In this document: positions 34,740-43,944 of the stretch, piece by piece
Layout: each line of letters begins with the position of its first letter
How positions within the stretch are numbered: position 1 is the first letter of the stretch
Origin: CANLBN01 sp050298695
GTDB taxonomy: Bacteria > Pseudomonadota > Gammaproteobacteria > Pseudomonadales > Cellvibrionaceae
Assembly: GCA_050298695.1 (NCBI GenBank)
Contig: JBNKUQ010000002.1
Coordinates: 3,580 to 67,579, forward strand
Direction: 5' to 3'
DNA: 64,000 nt
Notes under the pieces: model-generated
What the model saw: the letters and a program-made list of their open reading frames with translations, nothing else
The model's database searches: none
What the model was told of the DNA's origin: nothing
Translations under genes and position numbers: made by a program

Positions 34740-34755
34740 TGTGATTTCTATCACA
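34740..34755. promoter_or_regulatory. Second perfect CRP/Vfr-type palindrome
   Basis: TGTGATTTCTATCACA fits TGTGA-N6-TCACA exactly. It stands 147 bases before the ATG of the small gene at 34593 and behind the stop of the glucosylglycerate phosphorylase gene. The small gene is therefore the likely target. Inferred role only. Confidence 0.6.
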
Positions 34756-34800
34756 AAATAAGCCTCAATGCGAGCTTTAATAGAAGTTAGTATAGTCGCT

Positions 34801-36552
34801 TTAAAAGTTGCTGAGCCAAAGTGCTTGATATGGCGCCATAACATATTTGTCTCCGTGATTGTCTAGTTGGGCCCCGCTGATTAGGTCATGCCAGTGGTCA
34901 GTAGCTATAAGGTTAATACTGGACAATAAAACGGTTTGGGCTGTGTCGCTGATGTTGTGCAAACAAAAAATACTTTGACGTCTATCCATGCTTTGTCGCC
35001 AAAAAGCAAAGATTTGGTTGTTAAAATGAAGTGTAAACTGTGTGGCATTAGGGTGGAATGCTGGTTGTTGTTTACGTATGTGAATTAAATTTTTTAGCTG
35101 TTTAAGAACTTGATGATGAGTGGTGTTTTCATTGATGAGTTGTTTCGTCAGTTCCTCAGCTTGCCATTGATGTCGATTAATCGCACGGTTATAGCCCTTA
35201 TCGTCAACGCGCTTTAAGTCATTTTCGGTCGCAAGAAGGCTGTGAATATAAAACGCGGGGATGCCTTCTAGGGCCAACATAATGGCATGTGCACAAACGA
35301 AGCGAGCGATCTGCCACTGATCAGGACCTTTGGTCGTTCCTTTTAGTGCATCAAATAATGAAATATTGATTTCGTAGGGTTTATTTATGCCATTATCAAG
35401 TGCGCGCCAAGAAATTTTTCCACCAAACATTTCCATGGTTTCAGTCAGGTTTTGGATTTCTTTATCACTTAACAGCCCCTCCGCAGGTCTTAGCCCTATA
35501 CCATCGTGGGAGGCTATGAAATTAAAATAGGTCGTACCGTTTTGAGCCGGCGGCATACTCATTAGCCAGTTTTTTAGATAATGACAGTCTCCGGTTGTTA
35601 GTGTGTTGACAAGTAGTGGAGGTAATGAAAAATTATAAATGCAGTGTGCCTCATTGCCATTGCCAAAATAGGACAAGTTTTCTCTATTGGGAATGTTCGT
35701 TTCGGTAATGATAATGGAATCTTTTTGTGCGTGTTCTATGAGTGTCCTTAATAAGCGCACAATCTCATGGGTTTGTGGCAGGTTGATACAGCTTGTGCCC
35801 AGTTCTTTCCATAAAAATGCCACAGCATCAAACCGAAAAATACGTATACCGTGATTGAGATAAAAACGAATGATGCCGACAATTGCGCATAGCACGTCGG
35901 GATTTTTAAAATCAAAATCGACTTGGTCGTGACTGAATGTGCACCATACGTACTTAGGGTCATCTTGCTTGTTCGCTTTGATTACGTTGGTTTTACGAAA
36001 CAGCGGTGTGGTTCGTGGCCGTACAACGGCTGAAGTATCATCGTCTGGTGAACCCGTGACAAAGAAAAACTTTCCTGGTTCTTCATCGCGAATAAACTGC
36101 TGAAACCATTCATTGTCTTTTGAGCAGTGATTAATAACCAGATCCGACATGAGCCGGAAATCACGACTAATAATGTCGATGTCATCCCATGAGCCTAACT
36201 CTGTATTGACAGAACGATAGTTGATAACAGAAAAGCCATCATCTGCGCAGTAAGGAAAAAAAGGCAGAATATGAATGGTATTGATATATTCGTGTAGATA
36301 CTGATGTAAAAAATGATGGAGCGTTTTTAAAGGCGCTTCATTGTCATTGACGACAGAATTTCCGTAAGTGATAACCGCAATGTCGTGTTCAGTCCAGTGG
36401 TTGTGTTGGTGCAAGGGTGTAAAGCAAAATTCGTCCAGACGCATAATTTTGATGAGTTTTTGCGCCAGCGCTTTATTGTCTTCATCGGTATAAATTAAAC
36501 CAAGGTGATTCTCTATGCGCTCTGCTAATTGTTCGAGTGTAACATTCTGCAT
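34801..36552 (-). CDS. GH13_18 phosphorylase, probably glucosylglycerate phosphorylase
   Basis: A 583-residue enzyme of the sucrose-phosphorylase-like GH13 subfamily. Catalytic residues can be placed: nucleophile Asp242 (R-F-D-A-V-A-F), acid/base Glu284 (I-I-T-E-T-N) and Asp350 (I-A-S-H-D-G). L-P-F-F-P-Y-C-A-D-D-G-F-S-V-I-N-Y is the subfamily's N-terminal signature. Sequence alone would allow sucrose or other phosphorylases. The operon context (glucosylglycerate synthesis genes and a glycerate kinase) points to phosphorolysis of glucosylglycerate to glucose-1-phosphate and D-glycerate. It follows gpgS by three bases. No signal peptide, so cytoplasmic. Confidence 0.82.
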   Translation of the reverse strand: MQNVTLEQLAERIENHLGLIYTDEDNKALAQKLIKIMRLDEFCFTPLHQHNHWTEHDIAVITYGNSVVNDNEAPLKTLHHFLHQYLHEYINTIHILPFFPYCADDGFSVINYRSVNTELGSWDDIDIISRDFRLMSDLVINHCSKDNEWFQQFIRDEEPGKFFFVTGSPDDDTSAVVRPRTTPLFRKTNVIKANKQDDPKYVWCTFSHDQVDFDFKNPDVLCAIVGIIRFYLNHGIRIFRFDAVAFLWKELGTSCINLPQTHEIVRLLRTLIEHAQKDSIIITETNIPNRENLSYFGNGNEAHCIYNFSLPPLLVNTLTTGDCHYLKNWLMSMPPAQNGTTYFNFIASHDGIGLRPAEGLLSDKEIQNLTETMEMFGGKISWRALDNGINKPYEINISLFDALKGTTKGPDQWQIARFVCAHAIMLALEGIPAFYIHSLLATENDLKRVDDKGYNRAINRHQWQAEELTKQLINENTTHHQVLKQLKNLIHIRKQQPAFHPNATQFTLHFNNQIFAFWRQSMDRRQSIFCLHNISDTAQTVLLSSINLIATDHWHDLISGAQLDNHGDKYVMAPYQALWLSNF

Positions 36553-36555
36553 GGC

Positions 36556-37785
36556 TTATCCGCTTTTACTAAATTCTTCGTTATCTTCATGCACAGCATT
36601 GCGCAAACGCTCGTAAATATCCGGTATCGCGCTGACGACTCGGCTCCAGCTGGGTATAAAAGGGTTTTCCATAGGTTTGTCGATAAATTCTTGTCCAGCT
36701 TTCATGACATTCTTAGCAAACATTTCAACGGCTAATTCTTCTTTATGGACATCAATGTTAAGGCCATTGATGATGGCATCGTTTTTATAGGTTTCAACAA
36801 AGTCGAGTGCTATTCGAAAGTAAGTGGCTTTTATTGTGCGGAATGTTTCCGGGGAAAAAACGACACCTTGCGTTGCCAATTTTCGAAATAGTGCCTTGCT
36901 GATATCAATGGACATTTTTGATAAACCAGCAGTGGCATCATCGAAAGATAAATCTTGATGTTTGTGGTCATAGGTGGCTGCAATATCAACCTGACACAAG
37001 CGATTATTGGCATAGTTTCGGTGGACTTCTGAGAGTACACCTATTTCTAGTCCCCAATCACTTGGAATGCGAATATCAGAAATAACATCTCGCCGGAATG
37101 AAAATTCTCCAGCCAGTGAATATCGATAGCTGTCCATATAATCCAAGTAGGGTGAGTCACCTACGATACGTTTAAGTGCCCGCAATAGTGGTGTAACGAG
37201 TAAGCGGCAGACGCGGCCATTCATGTTTTGATCGGCAATGCGGGCATAGTAGCCTTTACAAAATTCATAGTTAAAATTAGGGTTGGCAACGGGGTAGATG
37301 AGTCGCGCAAGCATGCGGCGATCATAGGTCAAAATATCACAATCATGTAAAGCAATCGATTCGCTTTTCCCTGAAGAGAAAATGTAGCCCAGACAATACC
37401 AAACATTTCTACCTTTGCCGAGTTCTTGCGGCGCGAGCCCGAGGGCTTGTAACTCCTTGTCGATAGCTTGCAAACGTGGACCATCATTCCACAAAATACG
37501 GTGGTGTTGGGGTAGTTCTCCAAAAAAGTCTAAGGCATAGCGGTACTGTGTTTCATCGGCTCGGTCCAGCCCAATGACAATTTCATTAAGGTAAGGTACT
37601 TTTTTTAAATGCTCAACAATATTGAGTAGGGCATCGCCTTCTAATTCTGAAAAAAGAGAGGGTAGCAGCAGCGACATGGGTCTGATTTTTGAAAAGCAGA
37701 TGAGTTCGTATTCTAGTTCTTCTAAGCTGCGGTTGGATAGATCGTGTAATGTCGTAATAATACCGTTTTGGTAAAAATCACCCAT
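36556..37785 (-). CDS. gpgS: Glucosyl-3-phosphoglycerate synthase (GT81)
   Basis: A 409-residue retaining glycosyltransferase that transfers glucose from an NDP-glucose to 3-phosphoglycerate, giving glucosyl-3-phosphoglycerate. Visible features: I-G-L-D-R-A-D-E near residue 72, G-K-G-R-N-V-W-Y, the metal-binding D-C-D in A-L-H-D-C-D-I-L-T-Y-D, and D-W-G-L-E-I-G-V-L-S-E-V. AGGAG precedes the ATG by six bases. It sits between the phosphatase and phosphorylase genes of one minus-strand operon. Confidence 0.88.
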   Translation of the reverse strand: MGDFYQNGIITTLHDLSNRSLEELEYELICFSKIRPMSLLLPSLFSELEGDALLNIVEHLKKVPYLNEIVIGLDRADETQYRYALDFFGELPQHHRILWNDGPRLQAIDKELQALGLAPQELGKGRNVWYCLGYIFSSGKSESIALHDCDILTYDRRMLARLIYPVANPNFNYEFCKGYYARIADQNMNGRVCRLLVTPLLRALKRIVGDSPYLDYMDSYRYSLAGEFSFRRDVISDIRIPSDWGLEIGVLSEVHRNYANNRLCQVDIAATYDHKHQDLSFDDATAGLSKMSIDISKALFRKLATQGVVFSPETFRTIKATYFRIALDFVETYKNDAIINGLNIDVHKEELAVEMFAKNVMKAGQEFIDKPMENPFIPSWSRVVSAIPDIYERLRNAVHEDNEEFSKSG

Positions 37786-37803
37786 AGTTTCTCCTATTTT
37801 TTA

Positions 37804-38646
37804 TCATTGTTGTGTTTCTGCCTGTTTGAAAAAAAGTTGGTGAATGGCTTCGCTCCAGCCACTGGGTCCTGTTTTTTTTGTGATGATCTTGCAAGGGTGG
37901 TCAAATATGGGGGCGTCATTGATTGGCGATTTAACGACAACTGCTATGTCAGCTGCTTTCAGCATATCTATGTCATTTTTACCATCGCCCAGAGCCACGA
38001 CTTTAACATTTTCGCCATAGTGTTTTTCGTACTGTTGTGCTAGCCAAGACGTGGCGCTACCTTTATTGGTGTGTCCCATCAAATGAATAAAACGCCCGCC
38101 TTCGGTAAAATGAATATGCTGTTTATATAAATGCCAGTAAAACTGTTTTCGCTGTTCTTCATTGCCGAGCCATTGCAGTGGTTCGGTATAATCTCGCCGC
38201 ATTGAACGCTCTGCCTGTTCTTTTGATAATCCTGTCATTTGTATAATGTCATCAACTGTAGACTGATGATAGCTACGATAGTACTGATTAAATTCGGCAG
38301 GTAATTTTTTTAATGCGGCAATAAGTTGCTCTCTGGATCTTCCAAGATTCACTTTCCAGTAGTGGCCACCTTCTTCGCTGATATCGAGTTTATGTGAAAA
38401 ATAATTTTTGGGAACAAAAATGCCGGACCCATTTTCTGTAACAAATGGATGCTGATTATTGAGTTGCTTGCGCAAACCATTTATTTCTCCGGCGGTCTTA
38501 CTGCTATTGATGATAATGGGGGTATTGTATTGCTTGAGTTTGTTAAGTGCGTTAATGGCAGGAATAAAACTGTAAGTGTGGTGATCTAGCAGTGTGCCAT
38601 CTAGGTCTGTCACAATAATCCAACGGGTTTGTTTATCGGTGTTCAT
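37804..38646 (-). CDS. MpgP-type HAD phosphatase (glucosyl/mannosyl-3-phosphoglycerate phosphatase)
   Basis: A 280-residue HAD phosphatase of the mannosyl-3-phosphoglycerate phosphatase family. The nucleophile motif is T-D-L-D-G-T-L-L-D (Asp14, Asp16). N-S-S-K-T is motif II, F-V-T-E-N-G-S-G-I the substrate region and L-G-D-G-K-N-D-I-D-M-L motif IV. The ATG at 38646 is chosen; earlier codons overlap the kinase gene and lack the family's start. Beside gpgS it should convert glucosyl-3-phosphoglycerate to glucosylglycerate. MpgP enzymes are known to accept both glycosides. Confidence 0.85.
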   Translation of the reverse strand: MNTDKQTRWIIVTDLDGTLLDHHTYSFIPAINALNKLKQYNTPIIINSSKTAGEINGLRKQLNNQHPFVTENGSGIFVPKNYFSHKLDISEEGGHYWKVNLGRSREQLIAALKKLPAEFNQYYRSYHQSTVDDIIQMTGLSKEQAERSMRRDYTEPLQWLGNEEQRKQFYWHLYKQHIHFTEGGRFIHLMGHTNKGSATSWLAQQYEKHYGENVKVVALGDGKNDIDMLKAADIAVVVKSPINDAPIFDHPCKIITKKTGPSGWSEAIHQLFFKQAETQQ

Positions 38647-39550
38647 TATCCAACCTATTGATAATGTTATGTTCTGGGCTGAGTTCGAAAACAATATCGG
38701 CTTTTTGTGGTAGAAAGCATAACATATGCTCAGTTAAACGTTGGTAATGTTCTATAAATCGTCGCAGTTCATTGGAATTCATTATTTTTTTATTTTGTAG
38801 TGATTGTTCTGTTTTTTTTTTGCGCAGTTTCTCTTCTTGTTTTTCTCGCCAAAGGTAGACGCAGTCAAAACTCGGCGCCTTAAGCATAACTAAGCGATCT
38901 AATTGTGCAAACAAAGGCATGTACTCTTTTTCTATATACTTATTTATTTTACGTCGCCATATTCCTTTGGGATCCTCTTCTTTTTCCAGCGTATTTATTG
39001 CGGTAATTAAGGCTGACTCCTTTTGAGAACATACGCCAATGCACCAACCTTCCAAAATAATAATATCTGCGGGTCCATTTAAGTAATCCCATTGAGATGT
39101 TGCGCTGCGATCATCTATTGATTTATCAAAGCGTGGGATGGGAATGGATGCTTGAGTATTTGTTAAGTTTGTTAGTGTTTTTTGTAGCAGTCTTGTGTCA
39201 TGTGTTCCTGGAACCCCTCGTGTTTTAAATAAAGGATGTACTTTGTTTGCTAAGTCTTGACGCTCTTGTCGTGTTAAATAAAAGTCATCAATCGACAGGT
39301 TGGCCACATTTTTCTGATATGTGTGTGTCAGTAGCTTTGTTAGCAATGCAGCCAGGGTGGATTTTCCACTACCTTGGCAGCCATTAATACCGATGAGTAA
39401 GCATGACGAGGATTGATTGGCGAGTTCAGCTAATTCTTCGCTAAGTGGTAAATAGTAGGCCTCTGCTGTCTCGCTAAACTGGCTAGGGAGCTGCTCTTCC
39501 TGGTAGAAGTGCTCTAGAAGTTCCTTTTCACATAGGTTCAACTTGTGCAT
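38633..39550 (-). CDS. D-glycerate 3-kinase (GLYK-like P-loop kinase)
   Basis: A 305-residue kinase. The P-loop is G54-I-N-G-C-Q-G-S-G-K-S-T65. S-I-D-D-F-Y-L-T-R, G-V-P-G-T-H-D and I-L-E-G-W-C-I-G-V are the marks of plant/fungal-type glycerate kinases, related to E. coli uridine/pantothenate kinase folds. The ATG at 39550 has GGAAG eight bases upstream; an ATG at 39574 has none. It would phosphorylate glycerate released by the phosphorylase to 3-phosphoglycerate, the acceptor of GpgS. First gene of the operon, overlapping the next by 14 bases. Confidence 0.83.
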   Translation of the reverse strand: MHKLNLCEKELLEHFYQEEQLPSQFSETAEAYYLPLSEELAELANQSSSCLLIGINGCQGSGKSTLAALLTKLLTHTYQKNVANLSIDDFYLTRQERQDLANKVHPLFKTRGVPGTHDTRLLQKTLTNLTNTQASIPIPRFDKSIDDRSATSQWDYLNGPADIIILEGWCIGVCSQKESALITAINTLEKEEDPKGIWRRKINKYIEKEYMPLFAQLDRLVMLKAPSFDCVYLWREKQEEKLRKKKTEQSLQNKKIMNSNELRRFIEHYQRLTEHMLCFLPQKADIVFELSPEHNIINRLDNEHR

Positions 39551-39789
39551 TAGGCATTCTTCCAAAATGATCAAGATAATAGAGTTAATTGACTATAAAA
39601 GGGTAGATTTGCTGCAAGGTTCATGCAAGAAACGACAAATGTCTCTACATCCATTACACTCACGCCTTTTTCTATGTCCGATAATCTTACTCACGTGTGA
39701 TGATTATTACTCCATTTATTAAGCCCCTCGTCTTGGGTAAGGTGGATCGGGTGCGGATAAATAGATGATCATGTCTAAAGAGTAGTCGT

Positions 39790-41382
39790 GTGGAAAAATC
39801 GAATAACAGCAGTGCAAAGATAACAAAACACAAAGGTTTGTTGAGATCGGGCTTAATTGTAAGCGCTATGACTATGCTTTCCCGAGTACTTGGTTTGGCC
39901 CGTGATGTCGTATTTGCGCACCTTATTGGTGCGCAACCGGGTGCTGATGCTTTTTTTGTGGCATTTAAAATCCCTAATTTTTTGCGCCGTTTGTTTGCTG
40001 AGGGGGCATTTGCGCAAGCCTTTGTCCCTGTTTTATCCGAGTATCGCGAAAAGGGAAGCCGTGAAGCGGTACAAGGTTTAATTGACCGAGTTTGTGGATG
40101 CTTGGGAATTACCTTGTTGGGACTAACCTTAGTTGTAATTGTTGGTGCGCCGGTAGTGACGACTATCTTCGCGCCAGGATTCTGGAATGATCCTTACAAG
40201 TTTGACCTTGCTCAACAGATGCTGCGCATTACCTTTCCCTATTTGTTATTGATTTCCTTAACGGGTTTTGCCGGCGCCATATTGAATAGTTACGATCATT
40301 TTGCTGCGCCTGCTTTTACCCCTGTCTTACTGAATATATGCCTAATAAGCGCCGCCATCTGGGTAAGTCCTTATTTTGATCCACCCGTCATGGCCTTAGC
40401 TTGGGGGGTATTAGCGGCTGGTATGGTTCAGTTAGGGTTTCAGATTCCTTTTTTGTGGAAAATGCGTTTGATGCCTCGACCTAAGGTTGATTTTAAGGAC
40501 AGTGGTGTTCGGCGGGTATTACTGTTGATGGCTCCCGCTATTTTTGGTGTGTCGGTATCGCAAATCAATTTATTATTGGACACGGTACTGGCGTCTTTTC
40601 TACCTACGGGCAGCATTGCTTGGCTTTACTATTCTGACCGTCTTGTTGAGTTACCGTTGGGGACGATTGCCATTGCTATTGGTACTGTCATTTTGCCAAG
40701 TTTGTCGAGGCAACACGTAGCAGAAGATAGTAGTAAATTTAGTGCAACGATGGATTGGGCTTTGCGTTGGATTCTTCTTATTGCTTTTCCTGCGACAGTG
40801 GCTTTGTTTATTTTGTCTCAGCCCATATTAAGTACTTTGTTTGAGTATGGAAAAACAACCACTACAGATATTGCGATGTCTTCATTAAGTCTAAAGGCCT
40901 ACTCTGTTGGATTACTCGCGTTTATGTTAATTAAAGTGTTAGCACCGGGGTATTTTTCGCGACAAGATACCAAAACGCCGGTGAAAATAGGCATTATTGC
41001 CATGGGGATGAATATGCTGTTCAACTTGTTGTTTGTTATTCCCTTCCATTTTCTGTGGCAGCTAGGTCATGTTGGCTTGGCGATAGCGACCTCTTTATCC
41101 GCTTTTGTGAATGCGGGTTTGCTTTATCGCGGCTTACGCAAGAGAAACGTTTATCAACCTGCTTATGGTTGGTGTTATTACATCTTGCGATTATTAGTGG
41201 CTAATACGGTAATGGCGATTACCTTGTTTTTGAGCTTACAGTACGTTGCTGATTGGTCTACTTTTCTAGCTTTGGAGCGCATTGTCTATGTGGGTGTTAT
41301 TTGTATGACGGGTTTGTTGGTCTATGTTGTAACACTTTTTGTTGTGGGGTTTAGATTGGATTCTATTCGCTACAAAGCTTAG
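39790..41382 (+). CDS. murJ: MurJ, lipid II flippase
   Basis: A 530-residue MOP-superfamily membrane protein with about 14 helices that flips lipid II for peptidoglycan synthesis. The N-terminal block S-A-M-T-M-L-S-R-V-L-G-L-A-R-D and P-N-F-L-R-R-L-F-A-E-G-A-F are diagnostic, as are the pore arginines in these stretches. D-R-L-V-E-L-P-L-G and P-G-Y-F-S-R-Q-D-T-K-T-P follow. GTG start. It stands between the glucosylglycerate operon (divergent) and an unrelated minus-strand gene pair. In P. aeruginosa it is flanked by rpsT and ribF. Confidence 0.96.
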   Translation: MEKSNNSSAKITKHKGLLRSGLIVSAMTMLSRVLGLARDVVFAHLIGAQPGADAFFVAFKIPNFLRRLFAEGAFAQAFVPVLSEYREKGSREAVQGLIDRVCGCLGITLLGLTLVVIVGAPVVTTIFAPGFWNDPYKFDLAQQMLRITFPYLLLISLTGFAGAILNSYDHFAAPAFTPVLLNICLISAAIWVSPYFDPPVMALAWGVLAAGMVQLGFQIPFLWKMRLMPRPKVDFKDSGVRRVLLLMAPAIFGVSVSQINLLLDTVLASFLPTGSIAWLYYSDRLVELPLGTIAIAIGTVILPSLSRQHVAEDSSKFSATMDWALRWILLIAFPATVALFILSQPILSTLFEYGKTTTTDIAMSSLSLKAYSVGLLAFMLIKVLAPGYFSRQDTKTPVKIGIIAMGMNMLFNLLFVIPFHFLWQLGHVGLAIATSLSAFVNAGLLYRGLRKRNVYQPAYGWCYYILRLLVANTVMAITLFLSLQYVADWSTFLALERIVYVGVICMTGLLVYVVTLFVVGFRLDSIRYKA

Positions 41383-41497
41383 GGGTTGTTGACGCGCAGA
41401 ACATGGGCAGGTATATGCTCCTGCGAGAAGCAAAAATACCAGTAAATCGAGGCCATTGTACTCACGACATCCGGCCGTTTGGTGCGTCAGGATTTTT

Positions 41498-42658
41498 TCA
41501 GGGATAACTAGATAGTATCTCCCCATCCCAGTTGATGCCATAAGTTGTCGCATCTCGTATCGAGCTTTGATTGCGTATTGCTAATAATAATATTTCGGCG
41601 ATGCTTAAATATTGAGAAAAAAATAAAAAGGGATCTTTTTTATCGAAAATAATATCGCGAGCATGCCGGTAGTCGCGTAACCATTCTAATGTTTGTCGTT
41701 TGATAATGGCTTGAGGTAAGGCATTAAGTATCATGGCCGCAGCAGACATGGCTGCTTTGCTTTCAGTATCGGTAGTGATAGTTTTTAGTCCAAGAATGGC
41801 ATCGCCTATATTCTGTTTATTAAATAAATGTATGCCACTTGTTGCTCTAGGGTTGCATTCGATTAGTGATATACCGTTGTCATTTTTCATAAAATCAAAG
41901 CTGATTTGGCCGCTAAATTCATGCTTTTTAACAAAGTTTCTGACAAACTTTTCTAGAGTGCTATTTGTTTCTTTAGAAAAATAAATGCTTGCAGAATTCT
42001 TAATCCGGTATTTAGGTCGATAACTACTATGCGCATACAAATTTCCTTTGTGGGCAATACTATAAGTGCATATCTCGTTCCCATGTATTTTATCTTGAAT
42101 TAGATAGTGACTGTTTTTTCCACCATTTTGTATTAATTTTATAATATTTTTAGCCTTAGGATTGAGTAAAACGCCAGTGCCAAACCGTGAATATTCACGT
42201 TTAATGATTTTGTTTTCCCAATTTTCATGAAGTCTATCTATAAGCTTTTTGTCATCAATTAATTCCGTGTCAGGAAATTCAATCCCACAATTTTGAGCGA
42301 GATGGAATATTTGATATTTACTGTGAGCTTTTGTTAAAAAATCTATGTCACTGGAAATAATGTCGCAGTATCTTCCAAGTGTTTTTTTAAGATAAGCAAT
42401 ATAAAAAATTTCTTCACAAGTAGGTAGAAGGTAATCAATATTTTCTTTTTCTATAATTTTAAGCAAATCCTTTTTAAATTGTTTTACGTTTTTTCTAGGT
42501 GCGGTGATTAGATAGTGATTTTTGATTAAGCGAGAGTAACGTGATAGAGGAAGATGTAAACAGTCTACAGTAGAAACTTGATGCCCATGGTGTGTGAGGT
42601 TTCTTGTCAACTCCAAGGCGGCAGGGGAACGAGAGCCGGTAATAAGAAAGTGTGCCAT
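41498..42658 (-). CDS. ATP-grasp family ligase of unknown substrate
   Basis: A 386-residue ATP-grasp enzyme. An N-terminal Rossmann-like domain (F-L-I-T-G-S-R-S-P-A-A-L-E) is followed by the ATP-grasp fold. I-I-K-R-E-Y-S-R-F-G-T-G-V is the lysine and glycine loop; the Mg-binding end is S-F-D-F-M and L-I-E-C-N-P-R-A-T-S-G. Such enzymes join a carboxylate to an amine or thiol through an acyl-phosphate. It starts ten bases after the acyltransferase-like gene, so both probably act together. The pair is richer in AT than its neighbours, a possible sign of transfer. Confidence 0.78.
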   Translation of the reverse strand: MAHFLITGSRSPAALELTRNLTHHGHQVSTVDCLHLPLSRYSRLIKNHYLITAPRKNVKQFKKDLLKIIEKENIDYLLPTCEEIFYIAYLKKTLGRYCDIISSDIDFLTKAHSKYQIFHLAQNCGIEFPDTELIDDKKLIDRLHENWENKIIKREYSRFGTGVLLNPKAKNIIKLIQNGGKNSHYLIQDKIHGNEICTYSIAHKGNLYAHSSYRPKYRIKNSASIYFSKETNSTLEKFVRNFVKKHEFSGQISFDFMKNDNGISLIECNPRATSGIHLFNKQNIGDAILGLKTITTDTESKAAMSAAAMILNALPQAIIKRQTLEWLRDYRHARDIIFDKKDPFLFFSQYLSIAEILLLAIRNQSSIRDATTYGINWDGEILSSYP

Positions 42659-42668
42659 TTCTTAGGTT

Positions 42669-43811
42669 TTATAATTGCAGTGAAATTAGTTTGTTGGCAA
42701 CTAAAGGACTTATTTTTTCAAGAAGGCGCCATGGTATTCTTCTTTTAAAACGTTGGTTAGTTAAATCAATAAAATTGTACTCCATGTATTGTTTTGCTCC
42801 TCGCGTTCGTTTGAACTCAGCGGCTCCACTACTACAGTGAACCAATAAATTTTTCTGATATGCGACTTGATAAGGAATAAAACAAGCCATTCGATAAAGC
42901 CCCTCATTTGCTGGTCGTTGAGTATCAAAGCCTAAAATAGGGGTGGTGACCATTCCATTGCGAATAAAATATCCACAGGCACTACGCATATTACCGTTAA
43001 TTTTTTTAAATCCTGTGTAATGGAGGGTGTGTTGTCTATGGGTTTCTTTGTAAAAATACTTGGTAAATTGAGGGTTGAGACTGCTCCATTTTTCAAGATA
43101 GAGCTGATCGTACAATCTGTTAATGCTTATGAGATCGCTCTCTGAGATATCCTCATGATCGAGTGGCTCATATCTTGTTGTTTTTAGCATTCGAATGTCA
43201 TTCTTTAATGAACGTTTTTGGCTGGCGATAATAGGATCTTGTAGATAAACAGAACGCCCTAGTATCGGGGTTAGTCCTAATTTTAATAACTGCCCGTAAA
43301 GCTCTTGAGAATTAAATGCTGATACTGAACGAAAATAAACGCCATGTTTTGGAAAATGTTTTTTTACTTCGCTGATTACAGCTTTTAATTCTGCTTCTTC
43401 ATAATTTAAGTGTAGGTTTGTTGATAGCATCCAATTATTGATTGTAGCGACTTTGTTAATGTCACAATGCTTAAAGAGGGTTCCTAATAGCTTGATTAAA
43501 AGCGATAAGATGTAAGCAATAAAAGGGGTTCTCAGCTCTTTCAGCTCATAGAGTAAATAGGATACATATTGGCCATAGGGGGAAGCTACATAAGAATTAG
43601 CGTATTCGCGATTATTGACAGTTAGAGGCAATACTTTGTCGCCGACAATAATGACATATAGCTCTGTTTTGATGTTGCGTATAAACTTTGTACAGCCTTT
43701 TTTTAGCATAGGTGATAAGAACCTTCTGGCGTAATCACCATCTGAGTTATTTGGCCAAGGTATCATGTCGAGCTCTTTGGCTGCGTAAATCTGAGCAGTA
43801 ATAGTTTTCAT
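42669..43811 (-). CDS. GNAT/FemAB-like acyltransferase-type protein, unknown function
   Basis: A 380-residue soluble protein. I do not recognise a named family, but the second half has the layout of a GNAT or FemAB acyltransferase: S-L-K-N-D-I-R-M-L-K, H-Y-T-G-F-K-K-I-N-G, A-C-G-Y-F-I-R-N-G-M and a C-terminal K-R-T-R-G-A-K-Q-Y-M-E-Y-N-F. A hydrophobic stretch near residues 95-112 may touch the membrane. It is the first gene of a two-gene unit with the ATP-grasp ligase. A joint role in making a small peptide- or amide-like product is inferred only. Confidence 0.6.
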   Translation of the reverse strand: MKTITAQIYAAKELDMIPWPNNSDGDYARRFLSPMLKKGCTKFIRNIKTELYVIIVGDKVLPLTVNNREYANSYVASPYGQYVSYLLYELKELRTPFIAYILSLLIKLLGTLFKHCDINKVATINNWMLSTNLHLNYEEAELKAVISEVKKHFPKHGVYFRSVSAFNSQELYGQLLKLGLTPILGRSVYLQDPIIASQKRSLKNDIRMLKTTRYEPLDHEDISESDLISINRLYDQLYLEKWSSLNPQFTKYFYKETHRQHTLHYTGFKKINGNMRSACGYFIRNGMVTTPILGFDTQRPANEGLYRMACFIPYQVAYQKNLLVHCSSGAAEFKRTRGAKQYMEYNFIDLTNQRFKRRIPWRLLEKISPLVANKLISLQL

Positions 43812-43944
43812 AGGGTGGTAATACCAAGGTATGTCTCTGGCAATGTTTTATTTCTGATTTTGTGTTCTATAATAAATATTAATTTGTTATGGGCAATTCA
43901 TGTCTGTATAAAAAAATAATAGGTAATAGGGCTGAGCCATATAA

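Noticed and set aside
34801..36552. Sucrose phosphorylase as the name of the GH13_18 enzyme
   Set aside because: The signature motifs are shared by the whole subfamily; the neighbours GpgS, the phosphatase and glycerate kinase fit glucosylglycerate better.
41400..41450. Small hairpin (GCAGG...CCTGC) behind murJ as terminator
   Set aside because: The stem is only five base pairs and no T run follows.
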